Assembly: GCA_003991915.1 (NCBI GenBank)
Contig: RQTK01000113.1
Coordinates: 674,496 to 738,495, forward strand
DNA: 64,000 nucleotides
Origin: Elysia chlorotica
Lineage: Eukaryota; Mollusca; Gastropoda; Plakobranchidae
Reading direction: 5' to 3'
A program made the position numbers and the translations under genes. Of this stretch, positions 20,532 through 33,625 are shown piece after piece. The notes below the pieces were generated by a model. That model saw only the letters and a list, made by a program, of their open reading frames with translations, did not search any database and was not told the DNA's origin. Within the stretch, counting starts at the first letter, position 1. Each line of letters opens with the position of its first letter.

Positions 20532-22230
20532 GTATTATAAAATAATGTAGTCATAAATCCTTCAGTTCTCAATTACTACATGCCATACAGGTTTTCTTGT
20601 TTATAACATAGCAGGAGTATTAACTAATAATCTTATTCTCATCGATCACTTATTGTTAATTCTATGTAATTTAGTAAAACCTTGGCCTAAACATTTAGCC
20701 TCTAATAATTGAGTTTTATCGTTGTTATCAGCTCATCCAAAAATGAACAAAAATGTCAATGTTTTTTTTTTCTTGGTTTCAGACCAACCTATAAAGGAAA
20801 CAGACAGGTTTTATTCATATGTAGCTAGATTCCATCTTTTTTCCCTAATAGATATTGTAAACGTTAATAATTGTTTTTGTTATGCATTAGAGACAAAAAT
20901 AACCTAAATATTTATGCCGACAACATACAAACATTTAAATTAAGTTATTGTTTTGATGTGGATCATAAAGTACAAAAACACTGATAAAAAGACGGGTGGG
21001 GGGGGGGGGGGAAAAACGCCCAACGTTATCACTAGGTTAATCGGTAACACATCAAGGTTCGTTTAACCACAGGGCTATTTTAATACATGTACTAGTTTTT
21101 CTGTCTGCTTGCCTCGAATATGTTTTGACTGTAATACATTCAAATGGGCAAATACAATAACATCAGGGAGCATGATGCTAGCTTGAAAGTTTTTGTTAAG
21201 ATTTATTCTAAAACGGTTCAAAAACATTAATATTATAGCCTATAACGTACTATTAATTCCTCCACTGACCAATAAACAATATTAAAAGGAGGACCAACGG
21301 TAGGCTTATGTCTTAACGTGAGCTTATCGAGGACATTATCTCATAAACGTAATATTTGTTTCTACAATAAATAAATAAACATTAGTTTATCTGTTTGTTG
21401 TTATTATTGTTCTTCTTTGATTTTTTATACATTAATTGTATAATAGGGAATTTATTGTGGTCTACCGTCTTATATACCTGGTACATAATATGTATACCAA
21501 ATTTTCACCCCAAACAATGTTTTTAAACTTCACAAACTATATAATTTCTTTTAAATTATCTAAAATTAAAAGCAATAAAGCGATTTTACATTCTAAGTTA
21601 TTTTTCTTCCTCTGAACAAAAAAAAAAAACAAAACAAAAAAATATGGATTTTATTGTGAAAGAAAGAAAAAAAAACTACAAGAAACATTACTATTTGTAT
21701 TACCCGGTACATGTAATATCAATGCAGTCATAAATCTTTCCGGGCACCAAGTTCTCATTGCTACATGCCATACATGTTTTCTTGTTCATAACATAGCAAG
21801 TGTATCTTATTTTATCGAACAAGTATTGTTAATCCTGTTAAATTTGGTAAAACCCGGCCGACACATTTACCCTCTCATACATGTAATTGAGTTTTATCAT
21901 TGTTAACAGCTCGTCCAAAAATAACATAAAATAATATCAATAACTTTTTTTTTTTGCTTTCAGAGCAACATTCAAAGGGAAATAAAAGGGTTTTGTTTCT
22001 ATGTGGCCAGATTATCTCTCTGTTTTTCAAGAGATAGCGTAAACGTCTCAAATATGAAAGCTAAAAATAAATGTATCTATTGATGCATTAGACTTAGAGG
22101 CGAAAATAACCTAGATATTCGTGCCGAGAACATACAAATATTTAAATGTCATTAATTTATTGTCTTAATCTTGAGTATAAAAATGCTGTCAAAAAGTGTG
22201 TGTGTTTTTGGGGAGGGGGGGGGGGGGGCT
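18950..22230. other. Intergenic, with a diverged segmental duplication
   Basis: No exon supported. A block at about 20550-20930 ('gctacatgccatacatgttt'-like, then 'attgagttttatc') is repeated with clear divergence at 21725-22150, so it is an old duplication of about 400 bp. A (GT)n tract lies at 19808-19850, (GATA)n at 20462-20530 and G-runs at 20998 and 22213. Confidence 0.5.
20462..20530. repeat. (GATA)n microsatellite
   Basis: About 16 GATA units. Confidence 0.97.
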
Positions 22231-22235
22231 GAATT

Positions 22236-22385
22236 GAATTATAGGCTATATTGTGAACGAGGCCCAAGACTGACGTCTGATCACTTTATGTGCTGCCACA
22301 TTCATGACAGGGTGGGGATACCATGACTTTTGTCTCAACCAATCACTTTATAACGACACCGACCCAACAAGTCCCAACAGAGGCT
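22236..22385 (-). mobile_element. tRNA-derived SINE fragment
   Basis: Carries 'ggctatattgtgaacgaggc', 'aagactgacgtctgatcac', 'gctgccacattcatgacagg' and 'gacaccgacccaaca', in the same order as the other minus copies. Confidence 0.75.
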
Positions 22386-23423
22386 GTATAAAACAATACT
22401 TAAGGTACAATACCAGCCTCTTTCCTTGTTTGTACACATAAAGTTGGTATTATTTACCCTCACATAAAACTAGGTTTATCTCATAAAAAAACGAGACAGC
22501 ATAAAAATATTTGTACTTTGCAAACTGACGTAAGTACTCTTAAACTTATGCATTAGAGGCCTAAATATGGCGATCTTCGAAACAGCAAAATACATTATGT
22601 CAAACAAACATAATGTTTTATAATGTTAGAGCTGTAAGACCGAGAAAAAAGATATTTTTTTAATCATTGCTGTCAACATTTAATAAAACATCTCACACTT
22701 AGACTAGAGAATATTATTTGTATGAATAATGCACAGTGGTAAATAATTAGTCTATACTCACTTATTGTTGTTGCCGTTGAGACCCATATCTGAAGATGCT
22801 TGTTCGAAATTCCACGTAGAATTAGAATAAAACGAATATCAAGCACACTACCAGTTGATTGTGAAAAATTTAACTTAATCCTGATATCTCTCGATCTAGA
22901 TAGAACGTAAATTTTCAAAAGTTGTCTCTAAAAAAACTAAATATCGCTAACGTGAAAATTTCGATCTATAGATCTAAGTCCAGCAGTTTTCTAAACTTGA
23001 AAATGATTATCCACGACTTTCAAAACGTTTGAAAAGCACCAAGATTGGTATATCCAAGATATGATTAGAACTTGTAAGCGCAGGTAGGTGAGTAAGTAAG
23101 CAAAGCTTGACTCGAGAGTGAAGGTCCACATCTGTTGGCTCTGATTTTATTACGAGACAAAACCACGGCCCCCCTGACCGGTGCATCATGGGTAGGTGAC
23201 CGCTTGCCTGTGATTGGTCGCCTGAACCGATTGTCCCCAGTAAGCCACACCTACAGAGTTGCTCGCTGACCGCTGATCAGCCGGTGGGCGGGGCTTAGCT
23301 GACGATGGTCGCCTAGAGGGCGGGACTAGCGGGGGTAATCGCACAATATTGGTGATGACATTCTTTTCAGTGATCTCTGGTGGGACGGGAGGGTGGAGAG
23401 GGGAAGGGAGAGAGAGAGAGAGA

Positions 23424-23425
23424 GA

Positions 23426-23501
<76 letters not shown>

Positions 23502-23502
23502 A
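23424..23502. repeat. (TATC)n microsatellite
   Basis: About 19 TATC units after a short (GA)n run. Confidence 0.97.
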
Positions 23503-24189
23503 CTTGCTCACTCACTCCACTCGCATCCTTCACAAGTATTTCGCATTTTCTAAAAGTTGGATAAATTAATTTGAGTTGATTTTTTTCATATACGCCAGCG
23601 GATCAAATTTTCAAGTGGAAACCAAGAAAAATACCACCCACACACACCCTTCCCACCCCCTTTTTTCTTGAGGTCTTACTACTTTTTCCCCTCAAATGTC
23701 TCCATTATCTACTCCCTTTTCTCCTCCTCCTGCATACAGTATGATCTCTATCAAACGCCAGTATGAAATACTCGTACATATACTCTTTTAACTTCTTTTG
23801 ATATTCAATTGTAATGGAGCGAAAAGACAGTACAATTTAGACTTTTTTAAGCGTTTGAAGTTGATTTTTTAGGTGAAATACTTTCAGAAATGAGCCTCGG
23901 AAAGCCATGTCATTAAAGAGATTGGTACATACATACACCAGAGTCTACCTGTTTGTCCAGCTCATATAAAGAGATATCATTAAAGAGATTGGTACGTACA
24001 ACAGAGTCTACATGGTTGTCCAGCTCATATTGATAGGTCAATCATGACAAGATGAAAAGGGGGTGGGAAGAAACACAAGGGCGTACCAACTAATTCATTC
24101 AAGTTTTCAGTAATACTGTTTGATCCTCCCAGACTTGATCAGGGTATCTATCGTTGATTTCCAGACGCTTTACCTTTTGACCACCGTGC

Positions 24190-24850
24190 CGCCCAGAGGC
24201 GAATGTACCCAGATGGGATTCCTCACTGTAGTCCAGTGTCAACCAACACATCAGAGCGGATTATCCCCCATGCCCAGACCTACCCGGCGCATCCCAGGTG
24301 TTACGCTATTGTCCCTGGTCAAAGCCCAGCCTACTGTTCCCGTGTCAATGTTTTTGCCACAGGCTCCAAGATGCATCGCTCGTCTTGAAATGTGAGAAAG
24401 TTTCCCAACCGACTTTTTGGGCGGAGATTATGTGATAGCAATACTAGAACAAAAATGTATATTGAAGAAATTAGTTGCAACACTGTTACCTGACAAAGTG
24501 GCATTTGGCCGTCACAAGACACCTAAAAACGCGGTTGCTAAAGCCTGACTGGAACTCACATCCTTACAAGTAGAACCCGCGCGCTCTACCAAAGGTAGAG
24601 AGCGAATGTGCCCAGGTGGGATTCCTCACTACCGTCCAGAGTCAACCAAGATTATCCCCCCCTGCCTAGATGTATCCAGCGCATCCCAGGTGTTAGGCTA
24701 TTGTCTCTGGTCAAAGCCCAGCCTACTGTTCCCGTGTCAATGTTTTTGCCACAGGCTACCAATTCCAAGATGCATCGCTCGTCTTGAGAACCCAGCTGGG
24801 AAATGTGAGAAAGCTTCCCTAACCGGCTTTTTGGCTGATAGGAGTAGTAA
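24190..24850. repeat. Interspersed repeat, two copies here (third at 30132-30359, inverted)
   Basis: A unit of about 230 bp with 'gtgggattcctcact', 'gcatcccaggtgtta', 'tggtcaaagcccagcctact' and 'aagatgcatcgctcgtcttg' occurs at 24195-24430 and 24600-24840, and reversed at 30132-30359. It is an uncharacterised repeat family; frames in it are not conserved between copies. Confidence 0.75.
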
Positions 24851-24851
24851 A

Positions 24852-25260
24852 TGAGTTGGTTTAACATCCAGTATCAACACTATATAGGCTATATTGTGAA
24901 CGGGCCCCAAGACTGACGCCTGGCGTTTGGGGCGGAGATCATGTGATGACAGTACTAGAACAATATGTGGAGAAATCAGTTACAACACCGTTGTTTTACT
25001 GATCTACGTAAATTATATATAAATGTATATATTGTGTGAATTTATAATTTCAATCAAATGGCTTTTTTCCCCATTTTGGAACTAGATGAGTTGATTTAAC
25101 GTCTAACATCGGCAGTGTATAGGCTATATTGTGTACGGGCCCCAAGACTGACGTCTGACAAATTTATATGCTGCCACACACAAGACAGTATGGGGATACC
25201 CAAACAGTCACGGGCGAAATCGATTGGGTTCGAATCACAGACCTTTTTACGGCGGGAGCC
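24852..25260 (-). mobile_element. Two SINE fragments
   Basis: Copies at about 24852-24930 and 25083-25260 contain 'ggctatattgtg', 'gggccccaagactgacg' and, in the second, 'gctgccacacacaagacag'. A (CT)n tract follows at 25280-25350. Confidence 0.7.
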
Positions 25261-25277
25261 GATGGTCTCCCCCAGAG

Positions 25278-25339
<62 letters not shown>

Positions 25340-25359
25340 ATCTCTCCTCTCCCTGGAAG

Positions 25360-26762
25360 TAACGTCTCTAACTCTAAGGTTCCCACAGAGGATCCGATAC
25401 GGGGATAATTTTAGCCAACTTTTTTAGATCTCTGCTGAGACCAGTACAATCATGGACTGCCTCCTTAAATTGTTAAAAGATTTGTTGTTGAAGCAAGGTG
25501 GGGAATGGGGCAAGCTGATACATTGTACATATAATGTTTACCTTTGCGTCTCAAATACATGTATGTACTTCAAGTCTCAACCTTTTGTGCCTATCATGGA
25601 ACTAAAGATAATAAAGTATACGGTTCCCACAGAGTATCCAATACGGGGATAAATTTTAGCCAACTTTCTGAGATCTCTGCTGAGACCAGTACAATCATGG
25701 ACAGCCGGGATAAACACAAGGCCCTAGGCCAAATTTCGGCCGGGTTAGGCCGGGATAAATCTAAAAGGGTTAAAAGATTTGTTGTTGAAGCAAGGTGGGG
25801 AATGGGACAAGCTGATACAGTGTACAATGTACTTGTGTTGTTTATCTTTACGTCTCAATACATGAATGTACAACAAGTGCCTATGCTGAATGGTTGACTA
25901 ACTTGCATGAGTGAGCGAGTGAGTGAGTGAGTTTGTTTTACGGCACGTCAGCACAGTAACGGCTATGTTGTGCCCATGATGTCCTCAGACAGTTCATGCA
26001 TTATACTACATAGTAGCAACGGTGACTCCTTTATCTCTGTGAGTAGTAAAAATATAACAATTGTGCGTGAAAAGTTTGGTTAAAAGTAAAGGGTAAATAC
26101 AGTAGTTTAAAAGGTCCATGTGCAGGACTATCACAGTTAAATTTTATCATATACATCTATGTCCTTCAGGTACTTAAGTATGCCTGGATTGTTATAACCA
26201 TCTGATCAAACTTGTATCCTAAAGGGCTTGTTTTAACAAGGCGGAGCATTGCAAAGACTGATCAATCATAACATCTTCGCCTGGGTAAAAAACGTGTGTA
26301 CCTACCAAAAGTCTCAGACTTCTTTGATCACAGCACTATCTCTAGGAGGAGAGCGAATGATTGTATGTCTGTCTATCTGTCTGTCTATGTGTATGCTTGT
26401 ATGTCTGTCTACATCTCTCTCCACCCACTTTCTCTCAGTCGTTTTCTCTCTCGCCCCTTCCTCTCGGTAGTTCTCTTTCTTTCCCTCTTTCTCTCTGTCG
26501 TTACCTTTCCCTCTTTCTCTCTCTTCCTCCCCTTTCTTTTCTCTCTATCGTTCTCTTCTTTTTCCTCTTTCTCTCTGTCGTTCTCCCTCTTCCTCTTATA
26601 CTCTCTGTCGTTCTTCCTCTTCCTCTTATACTCTCTGTCGTTCTCTCTCTTCCTCTTATACTCTCTGTCGTTCTCCCTCTGCCTCTTATACTCTCTCTTC
26701 CTCTTATACTCTCTGTCGTTCTCTCCCCTCTCTCTGGGCACAAACTCACTCACTCACTCACT

Positions 26763-26809
<47 letters not shown>

Positions 26810-29000
26810 TTTTTCTCTGTTTATCTCTCTCTCTCCCTCTCTCTCTCCCTGGCAGTAACGTCTCTTAAGTTCCACAGAGGATCCAATACGGGGATAAATT
26901 TTAGCCAACTTTCTGAGATCTCTGCTGAGACCAGTACAATCATGGACTGCCCTCTTAAAAGATTTGTTGTTGAAGCAAGGTGGGGAATGGGGCAAGCTGA
27001 TACAGTGCACATGTGTTATTCATCTTTACGTCTCAATACGTACAACAAGTCTCAACCTTTTGAGCGTATCATGGGACTAAAGATACGATGTATACAGTGA
27101 TGAATCGTTGACTCCATTGTCCTGATTACTGAGCCAATCTGGTCACTTCCTTCAGGCTTTGTTGTAACAAGGCAAGGCGTGAGAAAGGATGGTCTGTGAT
27201 AGTCTGTTAGCCTCCACCTGAGGAACACATCCCTAGTGGGTTTGACTTTATTACAAATCTCTGGTTAACGTGTAGAAAAGTTCTCGGGGGTGGGGTTCGG
27301 GGTCATATACGACGACAGTATCTTGTTACTATGATGAACAGTTTATTAGTTATTTAGCGATGCTTGACTGTTAAAATCATTTGGTCTCCGTCCTCCGAAA
27401 AGTGGCAAGGCGGGGCGCGGAAGGAACAGATCTATCCTGACGTCTAACGGTTTATACTATTATTACTATAGCTTCCAACCACATCTCGAGTGTCAACCTG
27501 TTGGGCCTATCAACTTACAATAGAAATCGATTAGAATCAAGGTCTGTGTACAGTAGTGAATCGACGCCAAACTTACCGCTATGTTATTGCCATGTGGTTA
27601 CCTTTATCTTAAAGGATTTGTTGTATGAAGGCGGAGCATGGGGAGAGCTGGACTTTCATAACGCTTAGTCTTGAAATACGTCCACATAATACTTTAGCAT
27701 AATCAAGGGCGGCTGGTGCCTTTGGGCAGGGTGGGCAGTGCCCGACCTGTTTCGCTAAGAAGGGGTTGTTTTAAAAAAATACAATGTACAAAATAATATG
27801 ACAAATGTTATAATCAATAATAAATTTATCCGCCAGACTCTGCAACTAAAAGAGATTAAACCATAATGATAGTACGCTCTTTCCGGGCGCGACGTGGTTT
27901 AGAATTACGTCAGCGTAACTCTGTTTTAAGTTTCAACATCTCAGTGCCGAGTAGAGTCCCCTTTCACCAAGGTGGGCTAATGTGAATGTCCTTCAGGTAC
28001 TTAAGTATACCTGGATTGTTATAACCATCTAGTCAAACTCCTATCTCTAGGGGTTTGTTTTAACAAGGCGGAGCATGGCAAAGACTGGTCAATCATAACA
28101 TCTTCGCCTCGGTAAATAAAGTTTGTACCTACCAAAAGTGTCAGACTTCTTTGATCACCGAACTATCTCTAGGATGAGAGCGAATGATTGTCTGTCTGTC
28201 TATCTGTCTGTTTATGTGTATGCCTGTATGTCTGACTGTCTGTCCACATCTCTCTCCACCCAGTTTCTCTCTGTCGTTTTCTGTCTCGCCCTTCCTCTCT
28301 GTACTTCTCTTTCTTTCCCTCTTTCTCTCTGTCGTTCCCTTTCCCTCTTCCCCCCTTTCTCTCTCTTCCTCTGCTCGCGTTTCTCTCTATCGTTCTCTTT
28401 TTTTTTACCTCTTTCTCGCTGTTGTTCTCCCTCTTCCCCTCATTCTCTCTGTCGTTCTCTCCCCTCTCTCTGGGCACAAACTCACTCACTCACTCACTCC
28501 CCCCTGCCTCCCTCTCTCTGTCCCAGTCTCTTGTTACTAATACTATGAATAGTTATCTAACGATGCCTGATTGTTAAAATCAACTTGTCTCTGTCCTCCT
28601 AAAAGGCGAGGCACGGGAGGGACAGATCTATCCTATTCCTAACGTCTAACGGTTTATACTGTAGTTTCCAACCACATCTCGAGTGTCAACCTGTTGGGCC
28701 TATCAACTTACAATAGAAATCGAATAGAAACAAGGTCTGTGTACAGTGGTGAATCAACGCCAAACTTAGCGCTATGTTATTGCCATGTTGTTACCTTTAT
28801 CTTAAAGGATTTGTTGTATGAAGGCGGAGCATGGGGGGAGCTGGACTTTCATAACGCTTAGTCTTGAAACACGTCCACATAATACTTTAGCATAATAATT
28901 ATTGCTAATTTAGGAAGGTTAAGAAACTAACTTAATCAACCAACCATACTCTCACAGCCCCAACCAGCATTTTTCGAAGCGAAATTCAACCAAAATAGTT
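25360..29000. repeat. Repeat-rich region with segmental duplications
   Basis: A unit with 'ttttagccaacttt', 'agatctctgctgagaccagt' and 'gaagcaaggtggggaatggg' occurs near 25386, 25630 and 26870. A larger block at 26160-26760 ('cttcaggtacttaagtatgc' onward, into CT-rich sequence) recurs at 27990-28500. A block at 27355-27700 ('cgtctaacggtttatact') recurs at 28550-28890. The second copy is about 600 bp shorter between the two anchors. No gene supported. Confidence 0.75.
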
Positions 29001-29104
29001 GTCCCATCTTGGTTTTCGATCCGCGAATTTCTTATTGGGAACCCAACTATTTGCACCGATCTCCCCCCCCCCCTCCTCCCCCCCACTCTCTCCCCCCCCC
29101 CCCC

Positions 29105-29108
29105 CCCC

Positions 29109-29172
<64 letters not shown>

Positions 29173-29205
29173 TCTCTCTCTCCACACACACACACACTCG
29201 CAAGC
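29105..29205. repeat. (C)n/(CT)n/(CA)n compound microsatellite
   Basis: Poly(C) run, then about 40 CT units, then CA units. Confidence 0.95.
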
Positions 29206-30380
29206 GCGTAAGCGCATTCTTGATGGTTTAACTGGCCTCTTCTGCCCTGAAGCGTTAGTAACAAGGGAGAGGGAGCGTGAGAAAATTATGATGTTCACGT
29301 AGTGTCCCGGTACTACTACTACGTGCTCCCTTCTGTCTTACGGACACATGACGGTTGGTAATAATATATGATGGGGTGGGAGGGGAGGGGGAGATATCGT
29401 AAACGACATTATTTCGGTGAATAGTTCCCTCATTGTTAAAGACATCGGATCACTCCTGCCCACGCCCAAGAAAAAAAACAACAAACAATTCGTTATGGCA
29501 AGGCGGGGCACGGCAGAGCTGATCTTCCAGGCATAATATCCTAAGTTTCATCCTTCATTATTGTGTCTATCACGCGACTATACATGTATACCGTGTGGCT
29601 ATTTGAAGTAATGGCTTCATATTGCTTAAACTGACAGTGGAATGTTGAGGAAATGTTATTGATTAATTCGAAGCCATAATATTAATATTATTCCTATTGA
29701 AATATAAATAAGGAAAAAAAACGGAATAAAAAACAACGTCTAGAAAATTGAACACAAACGACTATTACATTTTTAGGCCTACGCTACAGTTTTCCTTCCA
29801 CTAAAATCATATAATGACTACACGCTAGTTTAAAATAATTAAAGGTACACCTCTCGACAAAAAAGAGATTTATTTAAACCACAATGGTGTACGTATCTAG
29901 ATACACGTACCAAATCCCTAACTTCCCCCCCCCCCCCCCCCCCCCCCCCTCCCCCCCCCCCCCCCCCCTCGTCTCTCTCTCTCCCTCTGCGTCACATCCT
30001 AGGTTTCCTGGGGGGTTCCCTTACGCCAACATTGATAGAAGACAAAAGGTTGAAGCAAAGACAAACATTGATTGTATCCTAATCCTACACCACAAATATT
30101 ACTAAATATAGCCATATAGGCTAGTAATTAATCACACCATTATCACCTCCGCCCAAAAGGCCAGTTGGGAAATTTGTCCGCACCTCTCAGCTGGGAAGGA
30201 CGATGTATCTTGAACTGAAGCCTTCGCAAAAATATTGGTACGAAACGGAACAGCAGGGCTAAGCTTTGACCAGGCACAATAGCGTAACACCTGGGATACG
30301 CCAGGTAGATTTAGGTAGGGGAGATAATCCGCTCTGGAGTCTGATGTGTTGGTTGACACTGAACTACAGTGGGTGTCTCA
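29205..30380. other. Intergenic, no gene seen
   Basis: AT-rich, with poly(C) at 29926-29968 and an inverted copy of the 24.2-kb interspersed repeat at 30132-30359. Confidence 0.5.
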
Positions 30381-30382
30381 AC

Positions 30383-31787
30383 GGGTCCGTATGCAACTCT
30401 CACGATTATTTTTCGACTTAGCTACGCTAAGTTTACATCGTAAGTTCTACGCTTAAGTTGACGGTATGCAAGTGGTTTTACGACGCTCGTGTAGTTAAGT
30501 TAAGCTAGGCTAAGCTAATGGACATTTCCGCTGACCCAGCATGACTTTTAGACACACCTCTAAACACTACACATACATACACACTTTGCTGCTGATGCGG
30601 CTACATTAGATCTAGGCTTATAGATCATGCAATTTCATTAAATTTGGTTAAATTTACTTTCTATTTAGTAAACTAAAAAACTGGTATAGGTTCTAGTTTC
30701 TCAATAATAATAACGCTAGATCTAGATCTACACGCAAGTTTGGATGTAGATCTAGGCTCAAGTTTGCGGCACTAGAAGACGCCAATTTACTCGATGAGAA
30801 TTATCAAAAGAACACCATTGGGTAATGTTAAATGCATCGACTAAGTTTAAGGGAGACTAGAAATGACTTTAAAAGCTTGTTGTATGTAAACTTATCGCTT
30901 TATTGTTTTATTAGGCCGGCTACAGAGTGAAGCTTGAATTTATCGACACTTTAAAGAACTTGAAATCCGCGCCGATCAGCTAGGTGTGAACCCCACAGGG
31001 TAGACGCCTAGACGCTGGCGGCTAGGCAAAATTAGCCTACTGCATCGTCTAAAACTAGTGCAAAGGTACAATACAAATACATGCAGTAAAAAATTAGTTA
31101 TGGGATTAAAATTAATCAAAATCAAAATAATGAAAATTAAATGCCCACAATACATTTTTTTGGTTGTAATTTTAATTCAAAATCAAATTCTGTCCTCGAA
31201 GTCTCCTTTATTTCTTGACGCTGATTTAAAAAATCTAACCAGTTTTATTTTTATGTGAAGCCCACGCTCCGCTATGTCCATTTAAAAAATCGCCCTAGTC
31301 CAGCCCGTGACGTCACACATCCGATGACGGTGGTCGGGGTGAGCCCTTGTCATATTTTCGGCATCGAAAAGAATTGTTTCTCCATTCTTATAAAGCCGAG
31401 GCTGCCGAAGCCCACTTATCAGCGCTCACATGGAGCGACGACTCTGTGGTTGATTTTTATTATAGTATAATTCTTATTCTGATCGGCGCTCATCAGCTTT
31501 CGGCTTTCACCCTGTGGTCGCCCTAATATTTTAAAAATTGAGTCGAGAGGTTTGCAAGATGGCGGCCGAATTGGAGCGTTTGTTGCTTTCATGGCGGGCT
31601 GAGCTATAAGACATAGCAAGGCATTGATTGGCTACGTTTTTACTTAGGGTAGTTTACGGCGGGGTATTTCTAACTTAGCAGTTACGACGAACTTAGTAAG
31701 TGAAGGTACCGGTTGCATGCAACTTAGCGCGCTAAGTGTTTTTTACGATAAAACTTACTAAGTCAATGTACAGTTGCATACGGATCC
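30383..31787. mobile_element. Non-autonomous DNA-transposon-like element with 16-bp terminal inverted repeats
   Basis: Ends 'gggtccgtatgcaact' (30383-30398) and 'agttgcatacggatcc' (31772-31787) are reverse complements with one mismatch. Subterminal regions at both ends carry repeated CTTAG/CTAAG palindromic words (for example 'cttagctacgctaag' left and 'cttagcgcgctaag' right). There is no transposase frame inside. No target-site duplication was recognised, so the superfamily is unknown. Confidence 0.6.
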
Positions 31788-31796
31788 AGGAATATG

Positions 31797-32080
31797 TGGG
31801 CGGCTTGGAGCAAGTGGTAGAGCGTTGGTCTTTCAATCGGATAGTCTCTAGTTCGAAACCCACAATTTAAATAAAAAAAATCTGTCTATGTGATTCCACC
31901 CCCTATTGGTTAGGACTAGGAGGGTATCAATGTCAGTATAATGTGACCATAATAGTTATGTGACAGGAGTCATGGTTTTCTCGCATTGCTTATGTTGCAG
32001 CACATAAAACTATCAGACCTTGTTCTTGTGACTCGTCTACAGTTTATCCAATGTAGTGCTGACATTACACTTTTGCCCGT
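31797..32080 (+). mobile_element. tRNA-derived SINE, near full length
   Basis: Best tRNA-like head in the window: A box in 'gagcaagtggtagagc', B box 'agttcgaaaccc' at about 31850. The body ('tcagtataatgtgacc', 'gacaggagtcatgg') and end ('tagtgctgacat') follow. It starts ten bases after the inverted-repeat element ends. Confidence 0.8.
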
Positions 32081-32119
32081 TTATAGTCTCACATTTTTTA
32101 GATTTTCATTGAGGTACGC

Positions 32120-32310
32120 GTATACTGTAACGTGTTTCAAGAGTAACGTCTGACAATTTAACGGACTGTCACACACCATTCAATGTGGCGATACCAGAAC
32201 TCTTGTTCGGGTCGGTCATATTATACTGACACCGACCCAGCAAATTTGCCCGATCTTTGGTTTCGCGCCGCGGACTTTCCAATTGGGAGACATACGCTCT
32301 ACTTACTGTT
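32120..32310 (-). mobile_element. tRNA-derived SINE
   Basis: 'gagtaacgtctgacaattta', 'ctgacaccgacccagca' and a tRNA-like end 'aattgggagacatacgctct'. A poly(C)/poly(A) run follows. Confidence 0.7.
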
Positions 32311-32403
32311 TGCGAACCCCCCCCCCCCCAAAAAAAAAAAAATCCCGCTGGTTGTTAAAATAAAACCCTTCATTCTCCGTGCTTGTTTTGACGAGGTGGG
32401 GGA

Positions 32404-32588
32404 GTTGAGTTGAGTTGGTTGAACGTTTAATGCTCGCTCTGTGGACGGGCCCCAAGACTGACGTTTGGCAATTTTTACGTGCTGTCACACATGAGACAGG
32501 GCGGGGATACCATAAGGTCATATTAAAAAAAAAAACACACGCCGACCAACCAGTAGGGGGTTAAATCGCCAGGGTTCGAACCACGGAA
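32404..32588 (-). mobile_element. SINE abutting the left end of the Polinton
   Basis: 'gagttggttgaacg', 'gggccccaagactgacg', 'gctgtcacacatgagacagg', 'gccgaccaaccagtaggggg' and the B-box-like 'gggttcgaaccac'. The tRNA-like part is cut off at 32588, where the Polinton inverted repeat begins, and I do not find its remainder right of 51522. Confidence 0.75.
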
Positions 32589-33625
32589 GTAGTATGGTAA
32601 AGTGAGTTTGGGACCACGGAAGGGTAAGGGTGAGGATGAGTACTGGTAAGGATGAGCAGTGGTAAGGGTGAGTAGCAAGGGTGAGGGTGAGTAAGTGAGT
32701 GGTAAGGGTGAGGGTGAGTATCGATGTCGATTATTTTTTTGGGATGACCCCCCATCAAGGACCGAGTCCATCGAGGGACAAATGATATGAGACAGTGAGG
32801 GTGAGCAGTGTTCGGGGTGAGTACTGATAAGGGTGAGTAGTGTTGAGGGTGAGTAATTTTTTTTTTTTTTTTTGGGATGACCCCCATCAAGGACCGAGTC
32901 CATCGAGGGACAAATGATACGAGACAATGAGAAGTGTATCATGTTATTGATTGATATTGTTTCCAAAGAATGAGTCAATCTTGGTATAATGGAGCACTGT
33001 GACAACATCGAGGATGGATCAAGGAGCTGTGACATGATGGGACCCATACCGATCGCTTGGAACACTGGACAAAGGACACCATGCGGAATCAATACGTGAG
33101 TAGACTGGATGAATTGAATGAAAGATGAGAGCCTACAGATGACGAGGAAACAACTGGTCTAAGAATAGACATGATAGCGCTGATGCAATGGTCTAAGAAT
33201 AGCCATGTGTGACATGTTTCAACTTGTCGATGTTCGTTCTGGTGGTAATGTTGGAATGATCACTAGGAAAAAAGTAAACTGAACGAGGGTGTCATATTAT
33301 GCAAACAACCCTAATTCAGTTTAGCTCTCTACTGAGACCAATAATTCAATCCGGGCTCTGCAGTCTCCTTAGGCTGGAGGTGTGGTTCATCTGTCTTTGG
33401 GTGGGAGAGAGAGAGAGTGTATGTCTATAAACAAGAACTAATAATAAAAATTGTAATAAAAGCCAATTTTCCCCCTACCGCCATCCAATTCAGTTTTCTG
33501 TTGGTTTGTAAGAAAGAGGGTGCTCGCTTAAACTCGACTGAGAATCACAGTCCAAGGAATGGTTTAGCAGCCCCCGTTCTTACGTAAGCCCTCACACCAC
33601 GACAAGGTCGAAAACTGTTTGTGAG
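32589..33625. repeat. Left terminal inverted repeat of the Polinton
   Basis: About 1037 bp; reverse complement of 50463-51522 with small indels and substitutions. The outer third is built from sub-repeats of GGTAAGGGTGAGTA type, interrupted by a poly(T) run and two copies of a block with 'gatgaccccc', 'catcaaggaccgagtccatc' and 'gagggacaaatgata'. The inner part is unique sequence ending in 'gtcgaaaactgtttgtgag'. Confidence 0.93.

Noticed and set aside
26296..26868. Ser/Leu/Phe-rich frames and their Arg/Glu-rich complements
   Set aside because: Artefacts of CT/GA-rich low-complexity sequence.
32600..32720. Telomere-like repeats at the element ends
   Set aside because: The units are GGTAAGGGTGAGTA-type, not TTAGGG, and occur only in the inverted repeats.
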